A stretch of 64,000 bases of DNA from Companilactobacillus kimchii DSM 13961 = JCM 10707. GTDB taxonomy: Bacteria; Bacillota; Bacilli; Lactobacillales; Lactobacillaceae. The stretch lies in the NCBI RefSeq assembly GCF_001435445.1, contig NZ_AZDH01000027.1, positions 186,001 to 250,000 of the forward strand, read 5' to 3'. The position numbers and the translations under genes are program-made. The notes below the pieces were generated by a model that worked only from the letters and a program-made list of their open reading frames with translations, searched no databases and was not told the DNA's origin. This document shows, one piece after another, positions 36,762 through 45,298 of the stretch; the stretch's first letter is position 1, and each line of letters opens with the position of its first letter.

Positions 36762-37409
36762 TTAATTTTTAAATTGGGCTTTCAGGTAATTAATCCTGAA
36801 GCCTTTTTTTGAAAACTTTTTTTCATACTCAGTTTCGATATTTTTAGCATTTAGAACTTCATCATTATGTAGATCTAATGAAAGTTCATCAAATTTCATG
36901 CCGAAATTATTCATACTAACCAATGAATATTCGAACAATCCTTGATTATCGGTTTTGAATTGTAGGTAACCATCATCTTTCAAAATATATTGATATTGTT
37001 TTAAGAAGGACTTATAAGTTAAGCGGCGTTTTTCATGACGTGTCTTGGGCCACGGATCAGAGAAGTTTAAATAAACGCCATCAACTTCACTTTCAGCAAA
37101 CAAGTCTGATAAATCGGCACCATTAGCTAATAACAATTGCAAGTTGGGTAATTTTAACTCAACTTGTTTTTTTAGTACCAAGGCAATGGCGCCCTCTTGC
37201 ACCTCCATTGCAATATAATTATTTTGTGGGTTTTGTTGAGCCAATTCAGTAATGAATTTACCCTTCCCAGAGCCAACTTCAATGAACAAAGGTTGTTTCT
37301 TTTCGAAACGGTCTTGCCACTTACCGGGCATATTTTCTGGTTGTACAGCAATTAGGTCAAGGTTGTCATTGATCATATCCTTGGCCCAAGGTTTGTTTCT
37401 TAATCGCAT
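36762..37409 (-). CDS. trmB: tRNA (guanine-N7-)-methyltransferase
   Basis: SAM-dependent formation of m7G46 in tRNA. The 215 residues show [19 protein letters not shown] (SAM motif), [11 protein letters not shown], and the family signature [19 protein letters not shown]. It follows ecsB by 16 bp in an ecsA-ecsB-trmB series. Its last codons overlap the terminator of the convergent plus-strand gene. Confidence 0.97.
   Translation of the reverse strand: MRLRNKPWAKDMINDNLDLIAVQPENMPGKWQDRFEKKQPLFIEVGSGKGKFITELAQQNPQNNYIAMEVQEGAIALVLKKQVELKLPNLQLLLANGADLSDLFAESEVDGVYLNFSDPWPKTRHEKRRLTYKSFLKQYQYILKDDGYLQFKTDNQGLFEYSLVSMNNFGMKFDELSLDLHNDEVLNAKNIETEYEKKFSKKGFRINYLKAQFKN
36776..36810 (+). terminator. 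Plus-strand terminator lying inside the trmB coding end
   Basis: GGCTTTCAGG, 8-nt loop, CCTGAAGCC and seven T residues. The T run serves the plus-strand gene ending at 36751. The hairpin also encodes the C-terminal codons of trmB on the other strand. Confidence 0.85.
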
Positions 37410-37425
37410 AAATCAAAATTCTCCA

Positions 37426-38643
37426 TTAGTTTAAATATTTTTTCAGTTGTCTTGGCATATAGAAGTAATTTACAAACACTAATACCAAAGCTCCAGCAAC
37501 AATAATTATAAGTCCATTCATACTCAATCCAAACTTATAAATAATTGCCAATGCACTGACGATCCATTGAATGCTTAAAATTATTGTACTTAATTTTGTA
37601 AAAGAAGCAATCTTATCTTTACTACTTACGGGATATAAACGTTGCATTAAATTTTGCATAACTTCTTTGAAGTATGGTTTCAGCTGGAATCCAACTAAAT
37701 AAATGAATAACATTTCAACAATCAAAGAAATATAAAAATTATCGATCAAGCAAAGCATAATTGCTTGAATAATTGTCAAGCGCAAGAAAAGACCGATATA
37801 TTCATTATTTCTAACAAAACCACGTGCAAATAGATACAAATAAGTATTAGAACCCTTTGGCTTGATAAAATTAAAGAGTCCATCTAACCACTTACGACGC
37901 TTAATTTTACTGTTAACTCCAGGTACATCTGTAAATAAGTTGTAAAAACGTTTGATACGAAACATTCGTTGATTCTCAGTTTCAATTGCATATTTCCACT
38001 GTAATTGTCCACTAGTTTCCAAAGGTTTTACACGCATATTCAAGAACAAGTAATAAATTACCCCGACAATCACCATAATAGCGCTTAGGAAATACGTTGA
38101 AATAATCAAAGAAATAACTAAAAGAATATTGGAAACCAAATGCATATTCAAACTACCAAAATGATCTTGACCATACAATGCCATTAAATTGACATTCAAA
38201 GATCCCAGTTTGAAAACAATTAGACCAATAGCAATCAAAACAATATCAATAATTTTCATTCCTGCTGCTCTTGAGGCAAAAGCCGACAATAAAAAGTTAA
38301 CCAAAGCCAAAGTTACAATTGGAATAAAAACACTGTAATTTTTAGCAGCCTTGAAATACTTATAAAATTCTTTTTCTTTAACTAGTAGAAAAGTACTGTC
38401 TGGTTCTTCCAATAAGGTAGCTATTCCACCCACTTGTGTTGCCAAAAATAATAATAGGATAACGATTGGTTTGCCTATTATTAGTTGATGATGAATTGTT
38501 CCCAAAAGATTAGAATACCAAAATCCTAACGCACCTATCAAGACAATAAATGCAAGGACAAAATTATCATTAAAGATAAGTCTTAAATATTTAAATTGAT
38601 CGAGTTGATGTCTTCTCAATCTCTCTTGCCATAAATTTGTCAT
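37426..38643 (-). CDS. ecsB: ABC transporter permease EcsB
   Basis: Membrane subunit of the EcsAB transporter, which in Firmicutes affects regulated intramembrane proteolysis, secretion and competence. The 405 residues form multiple hydrophobic segments (FVLAFIVLIGALGFWYSNLL; IVILLLFLATQVGGIATLL; IVIAGALVLV near the end). Identity rests on its pairing with EcsA and the EcsB-like N-terminus LWQERLRRHQLDQFKYLRLI. It is translationally coupled to ecsA by a TAATG junction. Confidence 0.93.
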   Translation of the reverse strand: MTNLWQERLRRHQLDQFKYLRLIFNDNFVLAFIVLIGALGFWYSNLLGTIHHQLIIGKPIVILLLFLATQVGGIATLLEEPDSTFLLVKEKEFYKYFKAAKNYSVFIPIVTLALVNFLLSAFASRAAGMKIIDIVLIAIGLIVFKLGSLNVNLMALYGQDHFGSLNMHLVSNILLVISLIISTYFLSAIMVIVGVIYYLFLNMRVKPLETSGQLQWKYAIETENQRMFRIKRFYNLFTDVPGVNSKIKRRKWLDGLFNFIKPKGSNTYLYLFARGFVRNNEYIGLFLRLTIIQAIMLCLIDNFYISLIVEMLFIYLVGFQLKPYFKEVMQNLMQRLYPVSSKDKIASFTKLSTIILSIQWIVSALAIIYKFGLSMNGLIIIVAGALVLVFVNYFYMPRQLKKYLN

Positions 38644-39377
38644 TAGAGATCCTCATGTGACATCTTGATATAGATATCATCAAGATTACTATCCTGTTGC
38701 ATATTGAATTTAGCTTTAAGCTGATCTAAAGTCCCATCAGCTCTAACTTGACCATGGTTGATCAAAACAAATTTATCCGCATGATTTTGAACAGTCGCTA
38801 GGATGTGAGTTGACATCAATACAGAACATCCTGCTTTTTTCTTAGCTTCAACAATATTCAAAAGATCATTAACCGCCAATGGATCCAGACCAGTGAATGG
38901 TTCATCAATAATGAATAAACTGGCATCAGTCATAAAGGCACAGACGATCATAACTTTTTGTTTCATACCTTTAGAAAAGTTTTGTGGGAACCAATCCAGC
39001 TTGTTATCTAAACGAAAAGTTTTTAACAATTCAGTTGCATTAACCCAAGTTTTATCATGATCTAAACCATAAGCCATAATTGTTAAATCAATATGTTCTC
39101 TCAAAGTCAATTCAGGATATAAAATTGGCATTTCGGGAACATAAGCAATTTTCTTCCGATATTTTTCAACATCGTCATGTAGACTAATACCATCGATTAA
39201 AATCTGCCCTCCTCGTGGAGTTAACAAACCAATAATATGTTTGATTGTCGTTGATTTACCAGCACCATTTAAACCAATTAAACCAACAACCTGACCACTT
39301 TCAACATTAAAGGTCTCTTTTTTTAAAACTGATACTTGACCGTATCCTCCGGTCAGTTCTTTTACTTCTAAAGTCAT
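38643..39377 (-). CDS. ecsA: ABC transporter ATP-binding protein EcsA
   Basis: Nucleotide-binding subunit of the EcsAB system. The 244 residues contain Walker A IGLNGAGKSTTIKHIIG, signature NFSKGMKQKVMI, Walker B LFIIDEPFTGLDPLA and the H-loop MSTHILATVQN. It is divergent from hit, as in the Bacillus hit-ecsAB locus, which supports the assignment. Confidence 0.95.
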   Translation of the reverse strand: MTLEVKELTGGYGQVSVLKKETFNVESGQVVGLIGLNGAGKSTTIKHIIGLLTPRGGQILIDGISLHDDVEKYRKKIAYVPEMPILYPELTLREHIDLTIMAYGLDHDKTWVNATELLKTFRLDNKLDWFPQNFSKGMKQKVMIVCAFMTDASLFIIDEPFTGLDPLAVNDLLNIVEAKKKAGCSVLMSTHILATVQNHADKFVLINHGQVRADGTLDQLKAKFNMQQDSNLDDIYIKMSHEDL

Positions 39378-39466
39378 GGATTAAACCACCTATTATCTGT
39401 TTTTAATAATGTTAATATGATAGCATTGTAGTAAATATATTGCTGTTTTTGAAAGGAGTTTTTTAC

Positions 39467-39895
39467 ATGGATGATTGTGTTTTTTGCAAAATTATTAACG
39501 GAGATATTCCTAGTACTAAAATCTACGAAGATGATGATGTACTAGCATTCTTCGATATTTCTCAAGTTACACCGGGTCACACCCTTGTAGTGCCTAAGAA
39601 ACATGTCAAAGATATCTTTGCTTATGATGAAGATCTAGCTGAACGTGTTTTCAAGAAGGTTCCTATGATTGCACGTGCTATCAAAGCATCAAATCCTAAA
39701 ATTATTGGTATGAATATCTGCCAAAACAACGGTGAGATTGCTTACCAAAGCGTCATGCACTCACATATCCATTTAGTTCCCCGTTATTCTAAAGATGATG
39801 CTTTCTCAATGCACTGGGGCGACAACACTGGTCTCGCTAGTGCTGAAGAATTACAAACTCGTGCTGACAAGATCAAGGAAAACTTGGAGGGTTAA
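39467..39895 (+). CDS. hit: HIT-family nucleotide hydrolase
   Basis: Histidine-triad protein of the HinT/Hit group; such proteins hydrolyse AMP conjugates. The 142 residues start DDCVFCKIINGDIPSTKIYE and carry the triad in VMHSHIHLVPRY (HxHxH type). TPGHTLVVPKKHV is also conserved. The ATG at 39467 has AAGGAG upstream, and an earlier in-frame codon at 39440 is not supported. The next gene starts one base after its stop codon. Confidence 0.96.
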   Translation: MDDCVFCKIINGDIPSTKIYEDDDVLAFFDISQVTPGHTLVVPKKHVKDIFAYDEDLAERVFKKVPMIARAIKASNPKIIGMNICQNNGEIAYQSVMHSHIHLVPRYSKDDAFSMHWGDNTGLASAEELQTRADKIKENLEG

Positions 39896-39896
39896 A

Positions 39897-40190
39897 ATGA
39901 AATTTTTTACTGGATTCGTAGTTGGTACTATTTCCGGAATTGCACTTCATCTTGTCCAATCAAAAGATGCGCTATCTAGTGTCAATGATACCAAGATATT
40001 TCAGAATATAAAAGATTTTAAGGATATATTAACCGATTTACAGAAAAATACTGCAGTAGTTCCAGAAGTGGTTTCGGGTATTCAAGAAGACTTATCTAAT
40101 TACTCAGAAAGTATCAAGCCAGATGTAGAAGAACTTCAAGAATCTATCGCTGAAATGAAATCAAACCTTGATGAGTTAAACAAAGGTTGA
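39897..40190 (+). CDS. YtxH/YhaH-like membrane-associated coiled-coil protein
   Basis: 97 residues: a short N-terminal hydrophobic helix (FFTGFVVGTISGIALHLV), then a mostly helical, acidic/basic segment likely to form a coiled coil (PDVEELQESIAEMKSNLDEL). In Bacillus a similar small protein, YhaH, is encoded near hit, ecs and prsA. The start is the ATG at 39897, coupled to hit through GGAGG in the hit 3' end. Function unknown. Confidence 0.85.
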   Translation: MKFFTGFVVGTISGIALHLVQSKDALSSVNDTKIFQNIKDFKDILTDLQKNTAVVPEVVSGIQEDLSNYSESIKPDVEELQESIAEMKSNLDELNKG

Positions 40191-40207
40191 AGTTAATTAT
40201 GAAGTTT

Positions 40208-40235
40208 TTGTGATTTTTTCATAAAATGATAAACT
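40208..40235 (+). promoter_or_regulatory. Possible prsA promoter
   Basis: TTGTGA (40208-40213), 16 bp, TAAACT (40230-40235). Both boxes are moderate matches; position fits a leader of about 60 bases before prsA. Confidence 0.4.
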
Positions 40236-40301
40236 ATTAACGAGTTTTTATGGTAGTCTTTTCAACTGTAGATATATTTATTTAATTAAGGATGTGTAAA
40301 G

Positions 40302-41210
40302 ATGAATAAACGATTAACTAAATGGATCTTGGCGCTTGCTGGTCTATTTATGATAACTGTAGTTGCTGCTGGATGTTCAAGTAACAAGACTGTTGCTACA
40401 CTTAAGGGTGGAAGAATTACCCAAGAAGAATACTACAAGGAAATGAAGAGTTCTTCCCAAGGTAAACAAACACTTCAAACAATGATTATCACAAAGGCCC
40501 TTGAAGACCAATATGGTAAGAGTGTTTCAACAAAACAAGTTGACAAGGAATACAACAAGTACAAGAGTCAATACGGTTCTTCATTTAGTTCAATTCTTCA
40601 ACAAAACGGTATGACAACTGCCCAATTTAAGAAGAATATTCGTACAAATCTTCTTACAAAGGTTGCTTTGAAGAAGAACAAGAAAGTTACAAACAAAGAC
40701 CTTCAAAAAGAATGGAAGAACTACCAACCTAAGATCACTGTTGCTCACATCTTAGTAGCTAAGAAATCAACTGCTGAAGAAGTTATTACTAAACTTCAAG
40801 ACGGTGGCGACTTCACTAAGCTTGCTAAGGAATACTCAACAGATTCTGCTACAAAGAACAAGGGTGGTAAGTTAGCAGCCTTTGATAACGATACAACAAG
40901 TATTGATTCAGACTTTAAGACAGCTGCATACAAGCTAAACAAAGTCGGCGATTACACAACAACACCTGTTAAGACAAGTTATGGTTACAGTGTTATCAAA
41001 CTTCTTAAGAAACCTGCTAAGGGTAACATGAAGGATCACGAAGCTGAACTTAAATCTAAGATCTATGCTTCATGGTTACAAGATTCAACTACAATGCAAA
41101 AAGTTATTTCTAAAGTATTGAAGAATGCTGATGTTTCTATCAAGGATAGCGATTTGAAAGACGTTCTTTCAGGTTACGTATCATCATCTTCAACATCAAG
41201 TAAAAAATAA
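40302..41210 (+). CDS. prsA: Foldase PrsA (peptidyl-prolyl isomerase lipoprotein)
   Basis: Membrane-anchored chaperone that folds exported proteins at the membrane-wall interface. The signal peptide ends in lipobox VVAAGC (Cys at about 25). After an N-terminal chaperone region comes a parvulin domain ([20 protein letters not shown], then [20 protein letters not shown] and [12 protein letters not shown]), and then a helical C-terminus with a Ser-rich tail. Length is 302 residues. AAGGATG-type sequence precedes the ATG. The nearby ecs, hit and YhaH-like genes match the Bacillus neighbourhood. Confidence 0.97.
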   Translation: MNKRLTKWILALAGLFMITVVAAGCSSNKTVATLKGGRITQEEYYKEMKSSSQGKQTLQTMIITKALEDQYGKSVSTKQVDKEYNKYKSQYGSSFSSILQQNGMTTAQFKKNIRTNLLTKVALKKNKKVTNKDLQKEWKNYQPKITVAHILVAKKSTAEEVITKLQDGGDFTKLAKEYSTDSATKNKGGKLAAFDNDTTSIDSDFKTAAYKLNKVGDYTTTPVKTSYGYSVIKLLKKPAKGNMKDHEAELKSKIYASWLQDSTTMQKVISKVLKNADVSIKDSDLKDVLSGYVSSSSTSSKK

Positions 41211-41218
41211 TTGATTAA

Positions 41219-41257
41219 AAAGAACTCTGGATGTAAAGTCCAAAGTTCTTTTTTTTT
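41219..41257 (+). terminator. Terminator of prsA
   Basis: Stem AAAGAACT-c-TGGA with TCCA-a-AGTTCTTT and 7-nt loop, then a long T run. It lies exactly at the 5' end of the following HD gene. Confidence 0.88.
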
Positions 41258-41861
41258 GAGGGAAAATACGGATTACATTGAATACATTAATAACTTTAAA
41301 TTGAAGACTAATCAAAGTTTTATAGATAACATTAAACGCTTCTACCAAGAAACTGAAACCATCTCTACCTTTCATCACGGCCAGATGGTCGCTAAAGAAG
41401 CTGTCAGCCTTTCTAAAAAACATTCTGAACAGCTTTACCAGGCAGGACTTCTGCACGATATCAGCGCTTTTATCCCCAAAAACAAACATTTGTCAGTTTC
41501 TGAAAAATTACATATTCCTGTTTTAAAAGAAGAACGTCAAGTTCCTCTTCTATTGCATCAAAAACTCTCGGCTTACATTGCTCGAGAATGCTTTCAAATT
41601 AAAGATCCTCTGATCTTAAATGCTATCGAATGTCACACTACTTTGAAAAAAGATTTTACGAATTTTGATTTGATTATTTTCCTAGCCGATAAAATTGCTT
41701 GGGATCAATCTGGGACTCCACCTTATTTGAAAGATTTAAACAGTGCTTTAAAGGATTCACCACAAAAAGCAGCGTTAGTATATATTGATTATTTATTATC
41801 ACACAATCCATTGATAATACATCCCTGGTTATCAGCGGCTCAAAAACAATTAATTGTATAA
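41256..41861 (+). CDS. HD-domain hydrolase, YqeK-related; start uncertain
   Basis: About 200 residues of HD phosphohydrolase. Metal ligands are visible in STFHHGQMVA (His), GLLHDISAFIP (HD pair), LLHQKLSAYIA and ECHTTLKKDF. The pattern resembles the YqeK diadenosine-tetraphosphatase family, of which yqeK in this window is a second member. The start is unclear: the open frame has TTG codons at 41211 and 41256 but no ATG before about 41385, and a GAGGG at 41258-41262 is placed after both. The coordinates use 41256 as a working start. The prsA terminator covers the region just upstream, so how it is transcribed is also open. Confidence 0.75.
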   Translation: MRENTDYIEYINNFKLKTNQSFIDNIKRFYQETETISTFHHGQMVAKEAVSLSKKHSEQLYQAGLLHDISAFIPKNKHLSVSEKLHIPVLKEERQVPLLLHQKLSAYIARECFQIKDPLILNAIECHTTLKKDFTNFDLIIFLADKIAWDQSGTPPYLKDLNSALKDSPQKAALVYIDYLLSHNPLIIHPWLSAAQKQLIV

Positions 41862-41924
41862 AAAAGGCAGCGTCTATTAGATTTAGTCATGAAATTATGA
41901 CCTATTCAATAGACACTGCCTTTT
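41862..41924. terminator. Bidirectional terminator between HD gene and yhaM
   Basis: Long convergent hairpin: AAAAGGCAG and GTCTATT pair with AATAGAC and CTGCCTTTT, with an inner GTCAT/ATGAC stem. Confidence 0.88.
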
Positions 41925-41928
41925 ATTG

Positions 41929-42867
41929 TTAACTATGTTTATAAAATGAACGATTATCTAATCCAAAAATTCTTTCAGAGAACTTACCTTCTTCGGTTTT
42001 ATCCAAAGCCTTAGTAATCATATTGATAGAAGCATCCATCATATCAATATTATGTAAAACTTCAGCTTCTAATATCTTAGGACGTTCTGGTGAACCATAC
42101 TCAAGCAAGCCATGATGTGACAAAATCATATGTCTTAAAAGAATCATATCTTCACTTTCAAGACTAATATCAAGGTCCGTAGCTGCCTTGACTATTTCTT
42201 CATCAACAATAGTAATATGGCCCAACATGTTACCTTCAAAGGTATATTCAATATCCAAGCTGCCTGTTAACTCAATAATCTTGCCAAAATCATGTAGGCA
42301 AGCTCCAGCTATTAATAAGGCTCGGTTAATTTGTGGATAAAGATCAGAAATCTTCTCTGCCATTCGCACCATACTCAAGGTATGAAAAGCTAAACCACCT
42401 TGGAAATCATGGTGGTTACTCTTGGCAGCGGCACTAGTAAAGAACTGATCATGATATTTTTTAAATAAATATCTAACAATTCTATTCCAGGCACCATTAG
42501 TAATTTGTAAAAAGACATCCTCAAATTCATTTTCCATATCGGCGCGTTTCATAGGTGCCGTTTGAACGAATTGTGACATATCCACAGTATCAGCATCCAG
42601 AAGGCCTAGACGAGTAATGTTAACTTGAGGTTTTCCTTGATACAAATCACGACGACCTTCCAATTGAACAATGGCACCAATATGGTACTTCTTAGCATCA
42701 TCTTCACTAGCATCCCAATACTTACCAGGAATTTGTCCTGACTTATCTTCAAAAACCAATGACAGGAAATTCTTACCATTCTTTGCCAATCTAAAATCAG
42801 ACCGTTTAATAATAACTTCCAGACTCATTGTTTCTCCATTGTTAAAATCAATAATATGTTTACTCAC
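41929..42867 (-). CDS. yhaM: 3'-5' exoribonuclease YhaM
   Basis: 312-residue nuclease with an N-terminal OB fold (about 10-95, KNGKNFLSLVFEDKSGQIPG) and a C-terminal HD domain (HHDFQGGLAFHTLSMVRMA; LIAGACLHDFGKIIELTGSL; LRHMILSHHGLLEYGSPERP). Family members trim RNA from the 3' end and also act on single-stranded DNA. The start is GTG at 42867, overlapping the yhaN stop as TAGTG, with GAAGGGGG upstream. The grouping with yhaN and yhaO is conserved and suggests that the three function together. Confidence 0.95.
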   Translation of the reverse strand: MSKHIIDFNNGETMSLEVIIKRSDFRLAKNGKNFLSLVFEDKSGQIPGKYWDASEDDAKKYHIGAIVQLEGRRDLYQGKPQVNITRLGLLDADTVDMSQFVQTAPMKRADMENEFEDVFLQITNGAWNRIVRYLFKKYHDQFFTSAAAKSNHHDFQGGLAFHTLSMVRMAEKISDLYPQINRALLIAGACLHDFGKIIELTGSLDIEYTFEGNMLGHITIVDEEIVKAATDLDISLESEDMILLRHMILSHHGLLEYGSPERPKILEAEVLHNIDMMDASINMITKALDKTEEGKFSERIFGLDNRSFYKHS

Positions 42868-45296
42868 TAGGCTTCCCCCTTCAATTTTAAGATATGATCC
42901 TGTGGCAACGAACTAGGTTCATTGGCAGTTACATAAATAACTTGATTATCTTTAGCAATTCTCTGAATCAATTCAAAGACATTCTCTGTTCTTGAGATAT
43001 CAAAATCAACAAACGCATCATCAATCAAAATTGGCAATTTAATTAGATCGGCTATCTCTGTAACAAAGGCCAAACGTAAAGAAATATACAATTGAACTGT
43101 TGTTGCCTGTGATAATTCGTGAACATCAAAGCGATTTTTAGATTGGCTAAAAACTGCAATATCATTATCGTGAAAATCTATCTTTACATAATTATTATTC
43201 GTCAATAAAGCAAAATACTGTGTGGCCTTCTGCATCATCTTAGGATAACGATTTTCAGTAGCAATGTTTAACATTTCTCGAATCCACTTACTTGCTAAAG
43301 TTTTAGACAACCATTCATCATAATATTCAATGATATCAATTTTGTTCTGAGCCAACTGGTCAACTACCCTTTGATATTGGGTATTATCTAAGACTTGTTG
43401 CATCTGTTCCTTTAATGAACCAATTTGACGACTTAATTCATTATTCTTATCCGTTAAAGCTTCTTTTCTCGTTACTACTTGTTGTAAATCTTCAATCAAT
43501 TCATCATGATTGGAATATTGTTGCAATCGTTTTAAATCATCACCTAAAAAGGCTTTGTCTTGTTTAATCTGATTAATAACTTTTTGATTCTTAATCTGAG
43601 CTGTATGCATTTGAACAAAACGTTCTACACTCACTAATTGATACTTATCAACGATTTGCGATATTTCCGCATTAATTTCCTGCAAACGTTGATTTCGATT
43701 ATCAGTAATTTCTTGAGTTTCTGACTGACTCTGTTCATTCAAGTCAGCTCGTGCCTTGATTTGATCTAATCTTGTAAAGTATTTTTCAATCTGTTCGTTA
43801 TAATTATCTTTCTTATATGACTTATCTAAGATATTTAACTCCAACAGAATGTCATGCCATTTATTCAAGTCGACTTCAATTGCTTTAATACCATCACTCA
43901 AACTATTTTGAGTTGAGCGATAATTGGCCAACTGAATTACTGTACTTTGAATATTAACAATATTTTCTCGATTTAGAGACTGATAACCCTTTTGCTTGAG
44001 AAAATCATAATTAGCTAAATTTTGATTGGATTTAAGATTACGACTTTGATAAAAGTACCAGCCACCACAGCCAATTGCTACGATAGCAAAAATAACTTTT
44101 AACGGATTACCCGTTACCACAGCCAAAATTGCAGCAATACCACAAATCAATAGTGGCAAACTGTTGGTCTTCACACGTTGTTGCGGGTTAATTTGATCAA
44201 GTTCTTCACTTGATAATGGTCGCATATCTTCTGATAATTGCGGATTATTTTGGAATAGCTGATCAACTTGCGTATCAACTTTCAACAACTTAGATTTCAT
44301 ATCATCTCGATGAAACTGCAGGTTCTGAAGTTCAAACTTCTGATTGCGAATATAATCCATACGCCTCTGATTAGCTCTATAATTAACCAACATTTGTTTT
44401 TCAACATTATTCAATTGAGTCACACGATTTGTCGTTGTCGTCTCTTGTAATGTACTTAACTCTTGGTTGTCAGTTAAGAACTTTTCCCAGTCTTCATTAC
44501 TAATCTGAGCGTTGTTACCAACTGGCTGTTTATTTTTCTCTAATTCTTCAAAGCGTTCCCACTTCTTATCTAAATTACGTAAAATATTTTCCTGTTCACT
44601 AACCTGTTTCAAAAATTCAGCATTATTATCAAATTCAATTTGAGTCTGTTTAGCTTGATTTTTGACTTTTTGATAAGCAACTTGTTGATTCTCAAACTCG
44701 GACTTCTGCTCGATTAAGTCATCACGCTCTTTGAGCTTAGCAATCAAAGGTTGTTTTTGTCCACGACGTTTATAGATATTCTCCGCTGAAGTCGTCATTT
44801 GATCAGCCGTCGCCAACCATTCCTTACTTCCTACAGCACCAACGGACATGATCTCTGTTTCTAACTGATTCTCATCTAATCCATAAATAGAAAAAATATT
44901 TTTATCGTCAAAAACATGTGTATGTTCAAAATCATCTTTGGTAAAGCTACCAATAATTTCTTTTAACAAAGATTCGGGGACTTGTTGCTCATCATGAAAA
45001 AGAGTCAGTTCGCCATCGCCCTTGCCATCAACTCTACGAATAGTCCAGCTACTATTATCGTCAGCTTTGAATACTAACTCACCACCATATTGACTACTCG
45101 TCTTGGGCTTATATTGTAAGTATTTGTTATCTCCTCTAGCTGATGCAAAGCCAAAGAGAACACTTTTAATAAAATTCAAGAGGGTCGTTTTACCGGCTTC
45201 GTTGGAACCAAAAATAACTTGATAATCTTGTTGAAAGTCAAATTCTTGGTCGACCCATTTACCAAAACCATATATTTTTGCTTTAACTAGTTTCAC
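42867..45296 (-). CDS. yhaN: SbcC-like ATPase YhaN with central membrane segments
   Basis: 809-residue ABC/SMC-like ATPase paired with the YhaO nuclease. The N-terminal half-site has IYGFGKWVDQEFDFQQDYQV and the P-loop FGSNEAGKTTLLNFIKSVLF. A long coiled coil fills the middle, and the C-terminus has the signature region HELSQATTVQLYISLRLAF and Walker B LPILIDDAFVDFD. Unlike SbcC/Rad50, a hydrophobic pair (about residues 380-425: LLICGIAAILAVVTGNPL and VIFAIVAIGCGGWYFYQ) interrupts the coil, so the protein is probably membrane-tethered. It follows yhaO by 2 bp. Confidence 0.92.
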   Translation of the reverse strand: MKLVKAKIYGFGKWVDQEFDFQQDYQVIFGSNEAGKTTLLNFIKSVLFGFASARGDNKYLQYKPKTSSQYGGELVFKADDNSSWTIRRVDGKGDGELTLFHDEQQVPESLLKEIIGSFTKDDFEHTHVFDDKNIFSIYGLDENQLETEIMSVGAVGSKEWLATADQMTTSAENIYKRRGQKQPLIAKLKERDDLIEQKSEFENQQVAYQKVKNQAKQTQIEFDNNAEFLKQVSEQENILRNLDKKWERFEELEKNKQPVGNNAQISNEDWEKFLTDNQELSTLQETTTTNRVTQLNNVEKQMLVNYRANQRRMDYIRNQKFELQNLQFHRDDMKSKLLKVDTQVDQLFQNNPQLSEDMRPLSSEELDQINPQQRVKTNSLPLLICGIAAILAVVTGNPLKVIFAIVAIGCGGWYFYQSRNLKSNQNLANYDFLKQKGYQSLNRENIVNIQSTVIQLANYRSTQNSLSDGIKAIEVDLNKWHDILLELNILDKSYKKDNYNEQIEKYFTRLDQIKARADLNEQSQSETQEITDNRNQRLQEINAEISQIVDKYQLVSVERFVQMHTAQIKNQKVINQIKQDKAFLGDDLKRLQQYSNHDELIEDLQQVVTRKEALTDKNNELSRQIGSLKEQMQQVLDNTQYQRVVDQLAQNKIDIIEYYDEWLSKTLASKWIREMLNIATENRYPKMMQKATQYFALLTNNNYVKIDFHDNDIAVFSQSKNRFDVHELSQATTVQLYISLRLAFVTEIADLIKLPILIDDAFVDFDISRTENVFELIQRIAKDNQVIYVTANEPSSLPQDHILKLKGEA

Positions 45297-45298
45297 GA

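Noticed and set aside
41196-41489. 97-codon minus-strand open frame over the prsA terminator
   Set aside because: It is antisense to the HD hydrolase and the prsA terminator and has no similarity to any protein I know.
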